DNA from: Chitinimonas koreensis
Lineage (GTDB): Bacteria > Pseudomonadota > Gammaproteobacteria > Burkholderiales > Chitinimonadaceae
Assembly (NCBI RefSeq): GCF_014353015.1
Contig: NZ_CP060704.1
Location: forward strand, 3,869,001-3,933,000
DNA length: 64,000 bases
Direction: 5' to 3'
Part shown: in pieces, positions 39,236 to 48,938 of the stretch
Numbering within the stretch: position 1 is the stretch's first letter
Layout: every line of letters begins with the position of its first letter
The notes under the pieces: model-generated
What the model was told of the DNA's origin: nothing
What the model saw: the letters and a program-made list of their open reading frames with translations, nothing else
Databases searched by the model: none
Translations under genes and position numbers: made by a program

Positions 39236-39385
39236 GGGGGCGATTTTACCGGGCGGCGCGGCATTCGCCCTGCGTTGCGTCAAGACGACGCGGGTGCGCC
39301 GGCCGGCCGCGCCGCCTATCATTCAGCCACAAGCACCGCGGCGACGGCCCGCAGGTGCGGCGGATTTCACGAAGAGACAAGCAGC

Positions 39386-40579
39386 ATGCAACTGGAACGC
39401 GTCAAGGCGGACGACCTGGTGGCGGGTGACCGGGTACTGTGGGACCTGCACGACGAGAACGGCAAGCTGCTGATTCCCAAGGGCAAGATCGTCGGCAACG
39501 CGGCGCTGCTCGAGCGGCTGCTGGCGATGGGCCTGTACGCCGACGAGCTGGAGCTGTTCCGCACCCGCGGCGACAGCCGCGATGCGCGCCAGCGCGCGCT
39601 GCAGAAGGCGGCGCAGGTGCCGCTGTCGACGGTCGGGGTGCTGATGGCGGCGCGGCGCAAGCTCGATGCACTGATGCAGCAGCTCGACCGCACGCTGGCC
39701 GCCCGGCTGATCGGCGAGCGCGTCGGCGAGATGGCCGACCAGGTGATGTCGGCCTGCGAGGCCGACGCCGACGTCGCCATCGCCATGGTGCTGCTGCGGC
39801 AGGAAGGCAAGTACGCGGTGCGCCACATGGTCAACGCCGCGGTGGTGGCGGCGCTGGTGTGCCGCTCGCTGGGCAAGCCGGCGGCCGAGATGCGCTCGAT
39901 CGTCTCGGCGGCGCTGACCATGAACGTCGGCATGATCGAATTCCAGGAGCAGCTCAAGGAACAGACCGGCCCGCTGAGCGCGGCCCAGCGGGCGCGGCTG
40001 GAGCGCCACCCGATGATGGGCGCCGACATGCTGCGCGAGGGCGGCATCAACGATCCGATCTGGCTGACTGCGGTCGAGCAGCATCACGAATGCATCGACG
40101 GCAGCGGCTATCCCGACGAGCTGTACGGCGCCGAGGTCGGCGAGGCGGCGCGCATCGTGTCGCTGGCCGACCTGTTCTGCGCCCGCGTCACGCCGCGCGC
40201 CTACCGCACCGCGGTGGCCTCCAACGTGGCGCTCAAGGGCATCCTGCTCGAACGCGGCAAGTCGATCGACGAGACCATCGCCGCGCATTTCATCCGCACC
40301 GTCGGCATCTTCCCGCCCGGCATGCTGGTGCGGCTGGCCAACGGCGAGGTCGGCGTGGTGACGCGCACTGGCGACAAGGTGAACACCCCGCAGGTGAAGA
40401 GCATCCTGACCGCCGACGGCCAGCGGCTGATGCTGGCGGTGGCGCGCGACACCGCCCAGGGCGAGTTCGCCATCCGCGAGACGGTCGATCCCAAGCAGCT
40501 GGCGACCTTCGTCAATATGGAAGCGATCTGGGGGCGTCGGCGGCTTACAGAGGCTGAGGCCGTCGGCCTCAGCCGGTGA
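39386..40579 (+). CDS. Degenerate HD-GYP domain protein
   Basis: 397 residues from ATG at 39386. N-terminal ERVKADDLVAGDRVLWDLHD resembles the small DUF3391-like beta domain often preceding HD-GYP. The HD-GYP part keeps VRHMVNAAVVAALVCRSLG, ERHPMMGADMLREGG, QHHECIDGSGYPDEL and ARIVSLADLFCARVTPRAYR, but the catalytic LLHDIGK motif is replaced by LTMNVGM, so both the His and Asp of the HD pair are lost. It likely binds rather than hydrolyses cyclic-di-GMP, or acts by protein contact. Located divergently from ccoI. Confidence 0.85.
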   Translation: MQLERVKADDLVAGDRVLWDLHDENGKLLIPKGKIVGNAALLERLLAMGLYADELELFRTRGDSRDARQRALQKAAQVPLSTVGVLMAARRKLDALMQQLDRTLAARLIGERVGEMADQVMSACEADADVAIAMVLLRQEGKYAVRHMVNAAVVAALVCRSLGKPAAEMRSIVSAALTMNVGMIEFQEQLKEQTGPLSAAQRARLERHPMMGADMLREGGINDPIWLTAVEQHHECIDGSGYPDELYGAEVGEAARIVSLADLFCARVTPRAYRTAVASNVALKGILLERGKSIDETIAAHFIRTVGIFPPGMLVRLANGEVGVVTRTGDKVNTPQVKSILTADGQRLMLAVARDTAQGEFAIRETVDPKQLATFVNMEAIWGRRRLTEAEAVGLSR

Positions 40580-40800
40580 AACGTGATGCCGCTGCGCGGC
40601 AGCGTGAAACGTGAAATGTGGAACCCCATCCCCGCCCCAACCCTCCCTTGAAGGGGAGGGAGTTCGATTGCGACACGTATGACGGTCACTGCCGCCCGGA
40701 GTCTCTGCGCCCTGCTCCTCCCCTTTCAAGGGGAGGTAGGGAGGGGGATGGGGTCACGTTTCACGTTTCACGCTGCCGCGCAGCGGCATCACGTTTCACC
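40576..40800. repeat. Long palindromic element, family C copy 2
   Basis: Outer GTGAAACGTGATGCCGCTGC with complement GCAGCGGCATCACGTTTCAC, then GAACCCCATCCCCGCCCC matched by GGGGGATGGGGT, and inner CCTCCCTTGAAGGGGAGGG and CTCCCCTTTCAAGGGGAGG hairpins. The core closely resembles copy 1 at 33428. A remnant of the TTTCAC arm alone sits at 41455-41482. Confidence 0.85.
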
Positions 40801-40814
40801 TGTCTTAACAGGCA

Positions 40815-41270
40815 TCAGGTTTCACGTGCCCTGACCGCCACATAATCGCCGCGGAATCGCGCCACCACTTCATCGGCGCAATGCAATTCCACCGCCACCA
40901 CCAGCCGAGCCACTCCGCGCCGTTCGAACTGGCGCACGAAGCGCTCGACCGCCTCGGCCTCGATCGGCAAGGGCACGGCCGAGAAATCGCCCGCCGCCGG
41001 CAGCAGGTAGTCGGTCTCGCCATGCTGGATCACGATCTCGACTGCCGCCACGACGCCCGCTTCGTCGAGCCGGCGCTGGGTCTCGACCCAGCCGGCCAGC
41101 GTCGCCAGCGTGGCCAGGCTGCCGCCGAAGGCAGTGCCCTTGTCGTTGACGTTGGGCGCCAGGGGCACCTGTAGCCGCTGGCGGCCGTCGGCCTCGGCGG
41201 CGGCGCTCACCTGCATGGCGCGCGCCAGCGGGATGGTGGAATGCAGCAGGGTCTGCCAATCGCGCGGCAT
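40815..41270 (-). CDS. YiiD_C-type putative thioesterase (hot-dog fold)
   Basis: 151 residues. LHSTIPLARAMQVSAAAEAD at the start, then the hot-dog signature VNDKGTAFGGSLATLATLAG (N/D-x-x-G-T-x-F-G-G-S, as in YiiD C-terminal domain), and later VIQHGETDYLLPAAGDF. Stand-alone versions are annotated as putative thioesterases acting on acyl-CoA/ACP. Specific substrate unknown. Cytosolic, single gene between repeat C2 and the rhlE terminator. Confidence 0.9.
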   Translation of the reverse strand: MPRDWQTLLHSTIPLARAMQVSAAAEADGRQRLQVPLAPNVNDKGTAFGGSLATLATLAGWVETQRRLDEAGVVAAVEIVIQHGETDYLLPAAGDFSAVPLPIEAEAVERFVRQFERRGVARLVVAVELHCADEVVARFRGDYVAVRARET

Positions 41271-41350
41271 GGCGGCTCCCGGGAAACGAAAAGGCGGCCA
41301 TTGTAGGCCGGCCGCAGCGGTGGCGAAGCGTTAGCGCCGCACAAAACGAA

Positions 41351-41374
41351 AGGGCGCACCCACGGGTGCGCCCT
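41351..41374. terminator. Terminator downstream of rhlE
   Basis: Perfect 11-bp arms AGGGCGCACCC/GGGTGCGCCCT with a two-base loop and T-rich flanks on both strands (TTCGTTTTGT on minus, CTTTCC on plus). Confidence 0.85.
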
Positions 41375-41488
41375 CTTTCCGTCGGCTCGGCGGCCATCAA
41401 GCCCGCAGAACCGCGGCTGCAAGACATGAACACGTCGGGCGCTCACTGCCCCGCGTTTCACATTTCACTTTTCACCTTTCACGGCATC

Positions 41489-42919
<1,431 letters not shown>

Positions 42920-43173
42920 TGGGATCGTTTCTCCAAACACAAAATGGGCAAGGGTGCCGCCGACACTCGTCCCGGAAAGCGGCTGGAGCCGGCACATCGA
43001 AACGAAATACGGCGGGCCCGGTGCCCGCGAGGCCTGCACTATACGCGTTCGCCTACCCGATGAAAACCGCTAAGCCGTGAATTCCAAAGGAGAATCCGGC
43101 CCGCCGCCGAGGCCGGCGGCCTGATCCGGCCCGCGCTCGCGTAAAATGCCGTTTTCACCCGCTTCCCGCCCCC

Positions 43174-44079
43174 ATGTACAACGCCGCCCGCGCCCACCTC
43201 CAGACCGTCCGCGACCTGCTCCGCTTCGCCGTCTCGCGCTTTTCCGAAGCCAAGCTGTTCTTCGGCCACGGCAGCGACAACGCCTGGGACGAGGCGGTCT
43301 ACCTGACCCAGCACGCGCTGCACCTGCCGCTGGACCGGCTCGATCCCTTCCTCGACGCGCGCCTGACGCCGGCCGAGATCGACGCGGTGCTCAAGCTGGT
43401 CGAAGCGCGCGTCACCACCCGCAAGCCGGCCGCCTACCTGACCGGCGAAGCCTGGCTCGGCCCGTGGCGCTTCCATGTCGACGAGCGCGTGATCGTGCCG
43501 CGCTCCTTCATCGCCGAGCTGATGCCCGAGTCGCTCGAACCGTGGATCGAATACCCGGAGCTGGTGCACCGTGCGCTCGACCTGTGCACCGGCTCGGGCT
43601 GCCTGGCCATCCTCTTGGCCCAGCACTATCCCGATGCCGAGGTCGACGCGGTCGACCTGTCGCCGGACGCGCTCAAGGTGGCCGCCATCAACGTGGCCGA
43701 GTACGGCCTGCAGTCGCGGCTGCGGCTGCTGGAATCGGACCTGTTCGACGCGGTCGAGGGCGAGACCTACGACCTGATCGTGGCCAACCCGCCCTATGTC
43801 GACGCGCCCTCGGTCGCCGCGCTGCCGGCCGAATACCTGCACGAGCCGGAACTGGCGCTCGGCAGCGGCGAGGACGGCCTCGACGCCACCCGCGCGATCC
43901 TCGAGAACGCCAGCCGCTTCCTCGAGCCGCAGGGCGTGCTGGTGGTCGAGATCGGCCACAACCGCGCAGTGCTGGAGCCCCAGTTCCCCGAGCTGCCGTT
44001 CACCTGGTTGCAGACGCAGAGCGGCGACGGCTTCGTCTTCCTGCTCACGCGCGAGGAGCTGGTCGAGGCCGGCTACTAG
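43174..44079 (+). CDS. prmB: 50S ribosomal protein L3 N5-glutamine methyltransferase
   Basis: 301 residues. SAM-dependent methyltransferase modifying a glutamine of L3. Family features: N-terminal helical domain with HGSDNAWDEAVYLTQHALHL (typical of PrmB rather than PrmC), FHVDERVIVPRSFIAEL, the SAM motif LDLCTGSGCLAILLAQ near residue 133, and the catalytic NPPYVDAP near 206-213. Length fits (about 300-310). Usually next to aroC in other bacteria; here monocistronic after rhlE (divergent). Confidence 0.96.
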   Translation: MYNAARAHLQTVRDLLRFAVSRFSEAKLFFGHGSDNAWDEAVYLTQHALHLPLDRLDPFLDARLTPAEIDAVLKLVEARVTTRKPAAYLTGEAWLGPWRFHVDERVIVPRSFIAELMPESLEPWIEYPELVHRALDLCTGSGCLAILLAQHYPDAEVDAVDLSPDALKVAAINVAEYGLQSRLRLLESDLFDAVEGETYDLIVANPPYVDAPSVAALPAEYLHEPELALGSGEDGLDATRAILENASRFLEPQGVLVVEIGHNRAVLEPQFPELPFTWLQTQSGDGFVFLLTREELVEAGY

Positions 44080-44130
44080 GCGGATCGACGTCCGCCAGCG
44101 CAGACCGGCCGGCTGGGCTGGCGGTTTGCC

Positions 44131-44180
44131 GTAGGAGCGGCTTCAGCCGCAAATCGTCTGCGTGGCCGCGATAGCCCCGC
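44131..44180. repeat. Partial REP-like element, family B copy 3
   Basis: Left arm GTAGGAGCGGCTTCAGCCGC is intact, but the right arm is reduced to CCCCGCTCCTGC, so this copy is truncated or rearranged. Confidence 0.75.
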
Positions 44181-44229
44181 TCCTGCGGGGCGCCAGCGCG
44201 CATTTCGCAGGCCGGCAGGCAAATCAACA

Positions 44230-44252
44230 GAAAAGGGGCCGCCGGCCCCTTT
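44230..44252 (-). terminator. Terminator of apt
   Basis: AGGGGCC, three-base loop, GGCCCCT followed by TTTCT on the minus strand, 23 bp after the apt stop codon. Confidence 0.85.
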
Positions 44253-44274
44253 CTCCTTGTGCGAGCCGCCCGCC

Positions 44275-44817
44275 TCAATGGCCGGCGAAATCGCACACCG
44301 TGAACAGCGGAATCCCCTGCTCCTGCACCCGCTTCGAGCCGCCGAGCTCGGGCAGGTCGACGATCGCGGCCGCCTCGATCACCTCGCCGCCGAGCTTGCG
44401 GATCAGCCGCGAAGCCGCGATCAGCGTGCCGCCGGTGGCGACCAGGTCGTCGATCAGCAGCACGCGCTGGCCGGGGCGGATCGCGTCCGAATGCAGCTCG
44501 ACCGTGGCCGAGCCGTATTCGAGCTCGTATTCCTCGGCCACCGTGTGGTAGGGCAGCTTGCCCTTCTTGCGCACCGGCACGAAGCCGCGGTTGAGCTCGT
44601 AGGCGATCACCGCGCCGAGGATGAAGCCGCGCGCGTCGACGCCGGCCACCACGTCGATGTCGTAGTCCATGTAGCGGTGCACGAAGCAGTCGACCAGCAC
44701 GCGGAAGGTCTTCGGATCCTGCAGCAGCGGCGTGATGTCGCGGAACTGCACGCCGGGCTGCGGCCAGTCGGGCACGGTGCGGATGCGGTCGCGGATGTAG
44801 TCGGGGTCGATGAGCAT
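44275..44817 (-). CDS. apt: Adenine phosphoribosyltransferase
   Basis: 180 residues. Converts adenine and PRPP to AMP. N-terminus IRDRIRTVPDWPQPGVQFRD carries the conserved DWPQPGVxFRDITPLL pattern; VVAGVDARGFILGAVIAYEL and the PRPP loop VLLIDDLVATGGTLIAA (near residues 123-139) are intact. The purine permease upstream in the same orientation (70 bp gap with an inverted repeat at 44839-44880) supports a purine salvage unit. Confidence 0.97.
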   Translation of the reverse strand: MLIDPDYIRDRIRTVPDWPQPGVQFRDITPLLQDPKTFRVLVDCFVHRYMDYDIDVVAGVDARGFILGAVIAYELNRGFVPVRKKGKLPYHTVAEEYELEYGSATVELHSDAIRPGQRVLLIDDLVATGGTLIAASRLIRKLGGEVIEAAAIVDLPELGGSKRVQEQGIPLFTVCDFAGH

Positions 44818-44887
44818 GGGCAGGGCCGAAAGCGATTGCGGGCGGCCGGTGCGCCGAATGCGCCCGTACCGCCCGCAGGGGTGGAAA

Positions 44888-46177
44888 TCAGAACAGGGCG
44901 AACTTCACGATCCACAGCACGGCGATGATCACCACCGCCGGCGACAGGTCGCGCCCGCGGCCGGCCAGCAGCTTGAGGCCGGCGTAGCTGATGAAGCCGA
45001 AGGCGATGCCGTCGGCGATCGAGAAGGTGAACGGCATGGCCAGCGCGGTGATCACCGCCGGCGCCGATTCGGTCAGGTCGTTCCAGTCGATCTCGGCCAG
45101 ACCGCGGGCCATCAGCACCGCCACGTAGAGCAGCGCCGGCGCGGTGGCGAAGGCCGGCACGGCGCCGGCCAGCGGCGACAGGAACAGCGCGGCCAGGAAC
45201 AGGATGGCGACCACCACCGCGGTCAGGCCGGTGCGGCCGCCGACCGCGGTGCCGGCCGCCGATTCGATGTAGGCGGTGCAGCTCGAGGTGCCGAGCGCGG
45301 CGCCGGCCACGATGGCGCTCGAATCGGCCAGCAGCGCGCGCTTGAGGCGCGGCAGCCGGCCTTGCGAATCGAGCAGGCCGGCGCGGTGCGATACGCCGAT
45401 CAGCGTGCCGGTGGTGTCGAACAGATCGACGAAGAAGAACACGAACACCACGCCCAGGAGGCCGGCGGTGAGCGCGCCCTCGATGTCCATCTTGAGGAAG
45501 GTCGGCGCGATGCTCGGCGGCATCGACACCACGCCGTCGAACTTCTGGTAGCCGAGCGCGATCGCCAGCACGGTGACGGCCAGGATGCCGAGGATCACGC
45601 CGCCGGTGATCTTGCGGTATTCGAGCGCCACGATCAGCAGGAAGCCGAAGGCCGCCAGCAGCACCTTCGGGTCGTGCACGTTGCCCAGCGTGACCAGGGT
45701 GGCCGGGTGGCCGACCACCAGGCCGGCGTTCTTGAGCGCGATGATGGCGAGGAACAGCCCGACGCCGGCCGAGATCGACAGCTTGAGCGCGTGCGGGATG
45801 GCGTTGACGATGGCCTCGCGCACCCGGAACAGGCTGACGAAGATGAAGATCAGGCCCGACAGGAACACCGCGCCGAGCGCCACTTCCCAGCTCACCCCCA
45901 TGCCCTTGACCACGCTGAAGGTGAAGTAGGCGTTGAGCCCCATGCCCGGCGCCAGCGCGATCGGGTAGTTGGCGACCAGGCCCATCACCGCCGAGCCGAG
46001 CGCCGCGGCGATGCAGGTGGCGACGAACACCGCTTTGAAGTCCATGCCGGTCTCGGACAGGATGGCCGGGTTGACGAAGATGATGTAGGCCATCGTGAGA
46101 AAGGTGGTGAAGCCGGCCAGCACCTCGGTTTTCACGTCGGTACCGTGCTCACGCAGCTTGAACAGCGTTTCGAGCAT
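44888..46177 (-). CDS. NCS2-family adenine/guanine/hypoxanthine permease (AzgA-like)
   Basis: 429 residues from ATG at 46177, with AGGGGGA upstream. Twelve or more hydrophobic segments. Family motifs: AGFTTFLTMAYIIFVNPAIL, ALAPGMGLNAYFTFSVV, FFFVDLFDTTGTLIGVSHRA (the DLFDTxGT motif) and ALLADSSAIVAGAALGTSSC with TAYIESAAGTAVGGRTGL. This is the AzgA (COG2252) subfamily that imports adenine, guanine or hypoxanthine with protons. Its neighbour apt uses adenine, so adenine is the most likely cargo. Confidence 0.95.
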   Translation of the reverse strand: MLETLFKLREHGTDVKTEVLAGFTTFLTMAYIIFVNPAILSETGMDFKAVFVATCIAAALGSAVMGLVANYPIALAPGMGLNAYFTFSVVKGMGVSWEVALGAVFLSGLIFIFVSLFRVREAIVNAIPHALKLSISAGVGLFLAIIALKNAGLVVGHPATLVTLGNVHDPKVLLAAFGFLLIVALEYRKITGGVILGILAVTVLAIALGYQKFDGVVSMPPSIAPTFLKMDIEGALTAGLLGVVFVFFFVDLFDTTGTLIGVSHRAGLLDSQGRLPRLKRALLADSSAIVAGAALGTSSCTAYIESAAGTAVGGRTGLTAVVVAILFLAALFLSPLAGAVPAFATAPALLYVAVLMARGLAEIDWNDLTESAPAVITALAMPFTFSIADGIAFGFISYAGLKLLAGRGRDLSPAVVIIAVLWIVKFALF

Positions 46178-46267
46178 CGAAAGTCCCCCTGGGCGGTTGT
46201 CGTGCGGTGATTTGGAGTTCGGGCGGGGCCGGACATCGTAGGGGCCCGGCCCGGCATTCATAGAGTT

Positions 46268-46289
46268 ATGGCCGCCGCACGGCGGCCAT
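46268..46289. terminator. Hairpin after the phosphatase gene
   Basis: ATGGCCGCC, four-base loop, GGCGGCCAT, 11 bp after the phosphatase stop. No T run, so terminator activity is only probable. Confidence 0.5.
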
Positions 46290-46299
46290 GCAAGCGTGC

Positions 46300-46779
46300 T
46301 CAGGCCTGGCGCAGCGCCGCCAGGAGACCGTCGCTGGCGTCCTCGATCAGGTCGAGCACGCGTTCGAAGCCGGCGTCGCCATCGTAATAGGGATCGGGCA
46401 CTTCGCCCTGCGGATCGAGCCGGCCGTAGCCGAGGAACAGCTTGAGCTTGTGGCGCAGGCCGGCCGGGCAGCGCGCCGACAGCAGCGCGAGATTCTGCCG
46501 GTCCATCGCCAATACCAGGTCGAAGCGCTCGAAATCGCCGTCGTTGACCTGGCGCGCACGCTGGCCCGACAGATCGTAGCCGCGCCGCAGCGCATGCCGC
46601 TGCGAGCGGCGGTCGGGCGGCTCGCCGACATGGTAGGCATGGGTGCCGGCCGAATCGATCAGCACGGCGAGGCCGGCCTTCTCGGCCCGGGCGCGAAACA
46701 CGCCCTCGGCGGTCGGCGAACGGCAGATATTGCCCATGCAGCAGAACAGAACAGAATGCATCTTATTGTTTTCGTTCAT
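46300..46779 (-). CDS. Low-molecular-weight protein-tyrosine phosphatase
   Basis: 159 residues. The catalytic loop CCMGNICRSPTAEG (C-x5-R) near residues 14-26 and the general-acid motif DPYYDGDAGFERVLD near 127 are both intact. The central SAGTHAYHVGEPPDRRSQRH matches eukaryote-like LMW-PTPs (YfkJ/PtpA type) rather than the Wzb capsular class, and no exopolysaccharide genes are nearby. Cytosolic. The start at 46779 gives MNENNKMHSVLFCC; the Met seven codons in (46761) is an alternative. Confidence 0.95.
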   Translation of the reverse strand: MNENNKMHSVLFCCMGNICRSPTAEGVFRARAEKAGLAVLIDSAGTHAYHVGEPPDRRSQRHALRRGYDLSGQRARQVNDGDFERFDLVLAMDRQNLALLSARCPAGLRHKLKLFLGYGRLDPQGEVPDPYYDGDAGFERVLDLIEDASDGLLAALRQA

Positions 46780-46916
46780 TTTTCTTCCACCCCGCGAGCG
46801 AACGGAGCGGGGATTCTACGGCAAATCAGGCCCCAAGCGCGGACGGAGGGGATACATCGCCATCGCAGCGTCCATCCAGGCGGCACGCCATGCGCAATCC
46901 GTACGATTAACAGCCC

Positions 46917-46941
46917 TATAATTGGTACACCTAAGGTACAC
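46917..46941 (+). promoter_or_regulatory. Toxin-antitoxin promoter with repeated operator half-sites
   Basis: Perfect TATAAT at 46917-46922, followed immediately by GGTACAC at 46924-46930 and again at 46935-46941, 11 bp apart (one helical turn). The repeats lie where an antitoxin would bind to autorepress. Confidence 0.6.
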
Positions 46942-46958
46942 ATCAGGAAGCGCGTCCC

Positions 46959-47210
46959 ATGGAAACCATACTCGCCAACCGCTCGGTCGGCCTCAGCGAA
47001 CTCAAGGCCAACCCGGCCGCCGTCATGCGTGCCGCCGAGACCGAACCGGTCGCCATCCTCAACCGCAACAAGCCGGCCGGTTACGTGATCGGTACCGCGG
47101 CGTGGGAAGCCATCGCCGAGCGGCTGGACAATCTGGCGCTGGCCGAGCTGGCCGCCGCCCGGCTGGCCGATGGACAGGCGCCGGTCAAGGTGACGCTGGA
47201 TGAGCTATGA
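46959..47210 (+). CDS. Phd/YefM-type antitoxin
   Basis: 83 residues. ATG at 46959 with AGGAAG eight bases upstream. N-terminal DNA-binding part VGLSELKANPAAVMRAAETE followed by VAILNRNKPAGYVIGTAAWE is the Phd/YefM fold signature; the C-terminal helix ALAELAAARLADGQAP should bind the toxin. It overlaps the toxin gene by 11 bp, the standard antitoxin-first layout. Confidence 0.92.
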   Translation: METILANRSVGLSELKANPAAVMRAAETEPVAILNRNKPAGYVIGTAAWEAIAERLDNLALAELAAARLADGQAPVKVTLDEL

Positions 47211-47490
47211 GCTGGCCTTCCATCCAGCCGCGCTAGCCGAATGGCGCAGCCTGGACGGCTCGGTGCGCAAGCAGCTCAAGACCAAGCTGGCCGAGCGGCT
47301 GGAGCAGCCCCACGTGCCGGCCGCGCGGGTCAGCGGTGGAGCCGATCTGTACAAGATCAAGCTGCGCGCGCTCGGCTACCGGCTGGTCTACCAGGTACAG
47401 GACAGCCGCATCACGGTACTGGTATTGGCCGTCGGCCGGCGCGACCGCAATGCCGCCTATGTGGCCGCGCTCGGCCGGATCGAGCCCTGA
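47200..47490 (+). CDS. RelE/ParE-family toxin
   Basis: 96 residues. Starts ELAFHPAALAEWRSLDGSVR, then LKTKLAERLEQPHVPAARV, GGADLYKIKLRALGYRLVYQ and VLVLAVGRRDRNAAYVAAL: the complete RelE pattern including the K-x-R-x-x-x-YRLVY strand and a GRRDRNAAY C-terminus, so an mRNA interferase acting at the ribosome is expected. The ATG at 47200 lies inside the antitoxin gene. Confidence 0.93.
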   Translation: MSYELAFHPAALAEWRSLDGSVRKQLKTKLAERLEQPHVPAARVSGGADLYKIKLRALGYRLVYQVQDSRITVLVLAVGRRDRNAAYVAALGRIEP

Positions 47491-47517
47491 GACCCGGCCG
47501 AGCGCAGGCCCGGACGA

Positions 47518-48801
47518 TCAGGCCAGCAGCTTCTTGTCCGCCGCACCGATCTTCAGCGTCTCTTCCTGCGGCTGCCAGTTGCCGGTGTTCTCGTCGCGGC
47601 CCTGCAGCAGGTAGCGCGCCTTGTCCTGGCCGCGGCTGCCGGCCGCCAGCTGGCTCAGCTCGCCGATCGGGCCCTTCTTCAGCCGGTTCACCACCAGGCT
47701 GATGCGGGTGTCGGCGAAGTCCTTCAGCATCCAGGCGTCGCCGTCGCTGTCGCCGGCCACCAGGATCGGACCGTAGCCCTTCTTCGTCGCCAGCTCGTTG
47801 CGGATGCCGACGGTCTTGCCCGGACCCCAGTTGAAGTGCCAGCCGTCGCGGTACTGGCTGGTGTAGCGGCCGTCGCGCATGTTCAGGCGCAGGCCGATCA
47901 CGTTCTCCGGCGGCACGCCGTAGCCGTACTTGGGCAGGCCGGCGAACACCCGCACCACGTCGTCGATCGAGGCGGTGCTGACGTAGACGTCGATGCCGTT
48001 GTCGCGCAGCGTGTTCATCAGGTTGGCGATCTCGCTGCTGATGCGGATGCCGTGGAAATGGCTGGTCGCCACCACGCCGGCACGGCCAGGCAGCGTGCGC
48101 GAGCTTTCGTAGCGCACCTTGCGCAGCGCGTCGCCGAGATTGAAGTCGTTCGAGGCCTCGGCCAGCTTCTGCAGCTCGGCCGGCGTCATGTTGGCGTAGA
48201 AGTAGATGATCCACTTGTAGCCGATCTCGATCGGATGGCTGTCGCAGATCGCCACGTACATGAAGTAGAGCTTGGCGCGGAAGTCCTTGAACTGCTCGGT
48301 CTGGCGCACCGCGTCGAGCGTCTGGCTGCCGGCCAGGCCGGCGTAGGCCGCGTGCAGGAAGCGGTAGTCGGCCTCGACGTCGGCGGCGATGTCTTCCAGC
48401 AGCACCGGCTTGCCGTCGAGGTTCAGGTAATCCTTGTTGAACGGCCCGGCCGGCACGCCCTGGCGCAGCACGGCGGCGAATTCGTCGGGCGTAAGCTTGT
48501 AGGCCAGATGCTCGATCTGGTACAGCATCAGCGCTTCTTCGCAGTCGTTCATGATGCAGGTGTTGTCCCAGTCGAACACCGCGTAGGGCTTGCGCTTGCC
48601 GTCGTAGCCGCGGCTGCCGCGGCCGTACTGGGCGATCACCGCCTGGATGCGGTCGTGCGTCGCCTGCGCCCAGCGGCCGGCGTCGAGCCGCGTGACGACG
48701 GCGTCGCGCTTGCCGGCGGCGGCCGCGGCCAGCGCCTGGCCCGACAGTCCGCTGGCGGCGGCGCCGGCGGCGATGGCTTTCAGAATGTTCCTGCGTTGCA
48801 T
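47518..48801 (-). CDS. HAD-superfamily phosphatase, phosphorylcholine phosphatase-like, with Tat-type signal
   Basis: 427 residues. N-terminus MQRRNILKAIAAGAAASGLS has an RRNILK motif and hydrophobic stretch typical of twin-arginine export. The HAD nucleophile motif is YAVFDWDNTCIMND near residue 75-88; later VYVSTASIDDVVRVF and ILVAGDSDGDAWMLKDF supply motifs II and IV. The overall pattern matches Pseudomonas PchP (periplasmic phosphorylcholine phosphatase), which releases choline. Neighbour on the same strand upstream is a family-3 binding protein. Substrate assignment is by similarity only. Confidence 0.85.
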   Translation of the reverse strand: MQRRNILKAIAAGAAASGLSGQALAAAAAGKRDAVVTRLDAGRWAQATHDRIQAVIAQYGRGSRGYDGKRKPYAVFDWDNTCIMNDCEEALMLYQIEHLAYKLTPDEFAAVLRQGVPAGPFNKDYLNLDGKPVLLEDIAADVEADYRFLHAAYAGLAGSQTLDAVRQTEQFKDFRAKLYFMYVAICDSHPIEIGYKWIIYFYANMTPAELQKLAEASNDFNLGDALRKVRYESSRTLPGRAGVVATSHFHGIRISSEIANLMNTLRDNGIDVYVSTASIDDVVRVFAGLPKYGYGVPPENVIGLRLNMRDGRYTSQYRDGWHFNWGPGKTVGIRNELATKKGYGPILVAGDSDGDAWMLKDFADTRISLVVNRLKKGPIGELSQLAAGSRGQDKARYLLQGRDENTGNWQPQEETLKIGAADKKLLA

Positions 48802-48893
48802 GGTCTTCCCCCTTGCACGTGGTTGGATGAATCGGCCGGCCCGCGGCGATGTCGCCCACTTATTGGCCGGAATGAGGACGAGCGCATCCCACG

Positions 48894-48914
48894 CGTCCCG
48901 CCCATGGCGGGACG
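48894..48914. terminator. Hairpin between binding protein and phosphatase genes
   Basis: CGTCCCGCC, CAT loop, GGCGGGACG, perfect 9-bp stem 25 bp after the binding-protein stop. Lacks a T run. Confidence 0.55.
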
Positions 48915-48938
48915 ACGCGGGCCTGCCCGGCCGGAAAA

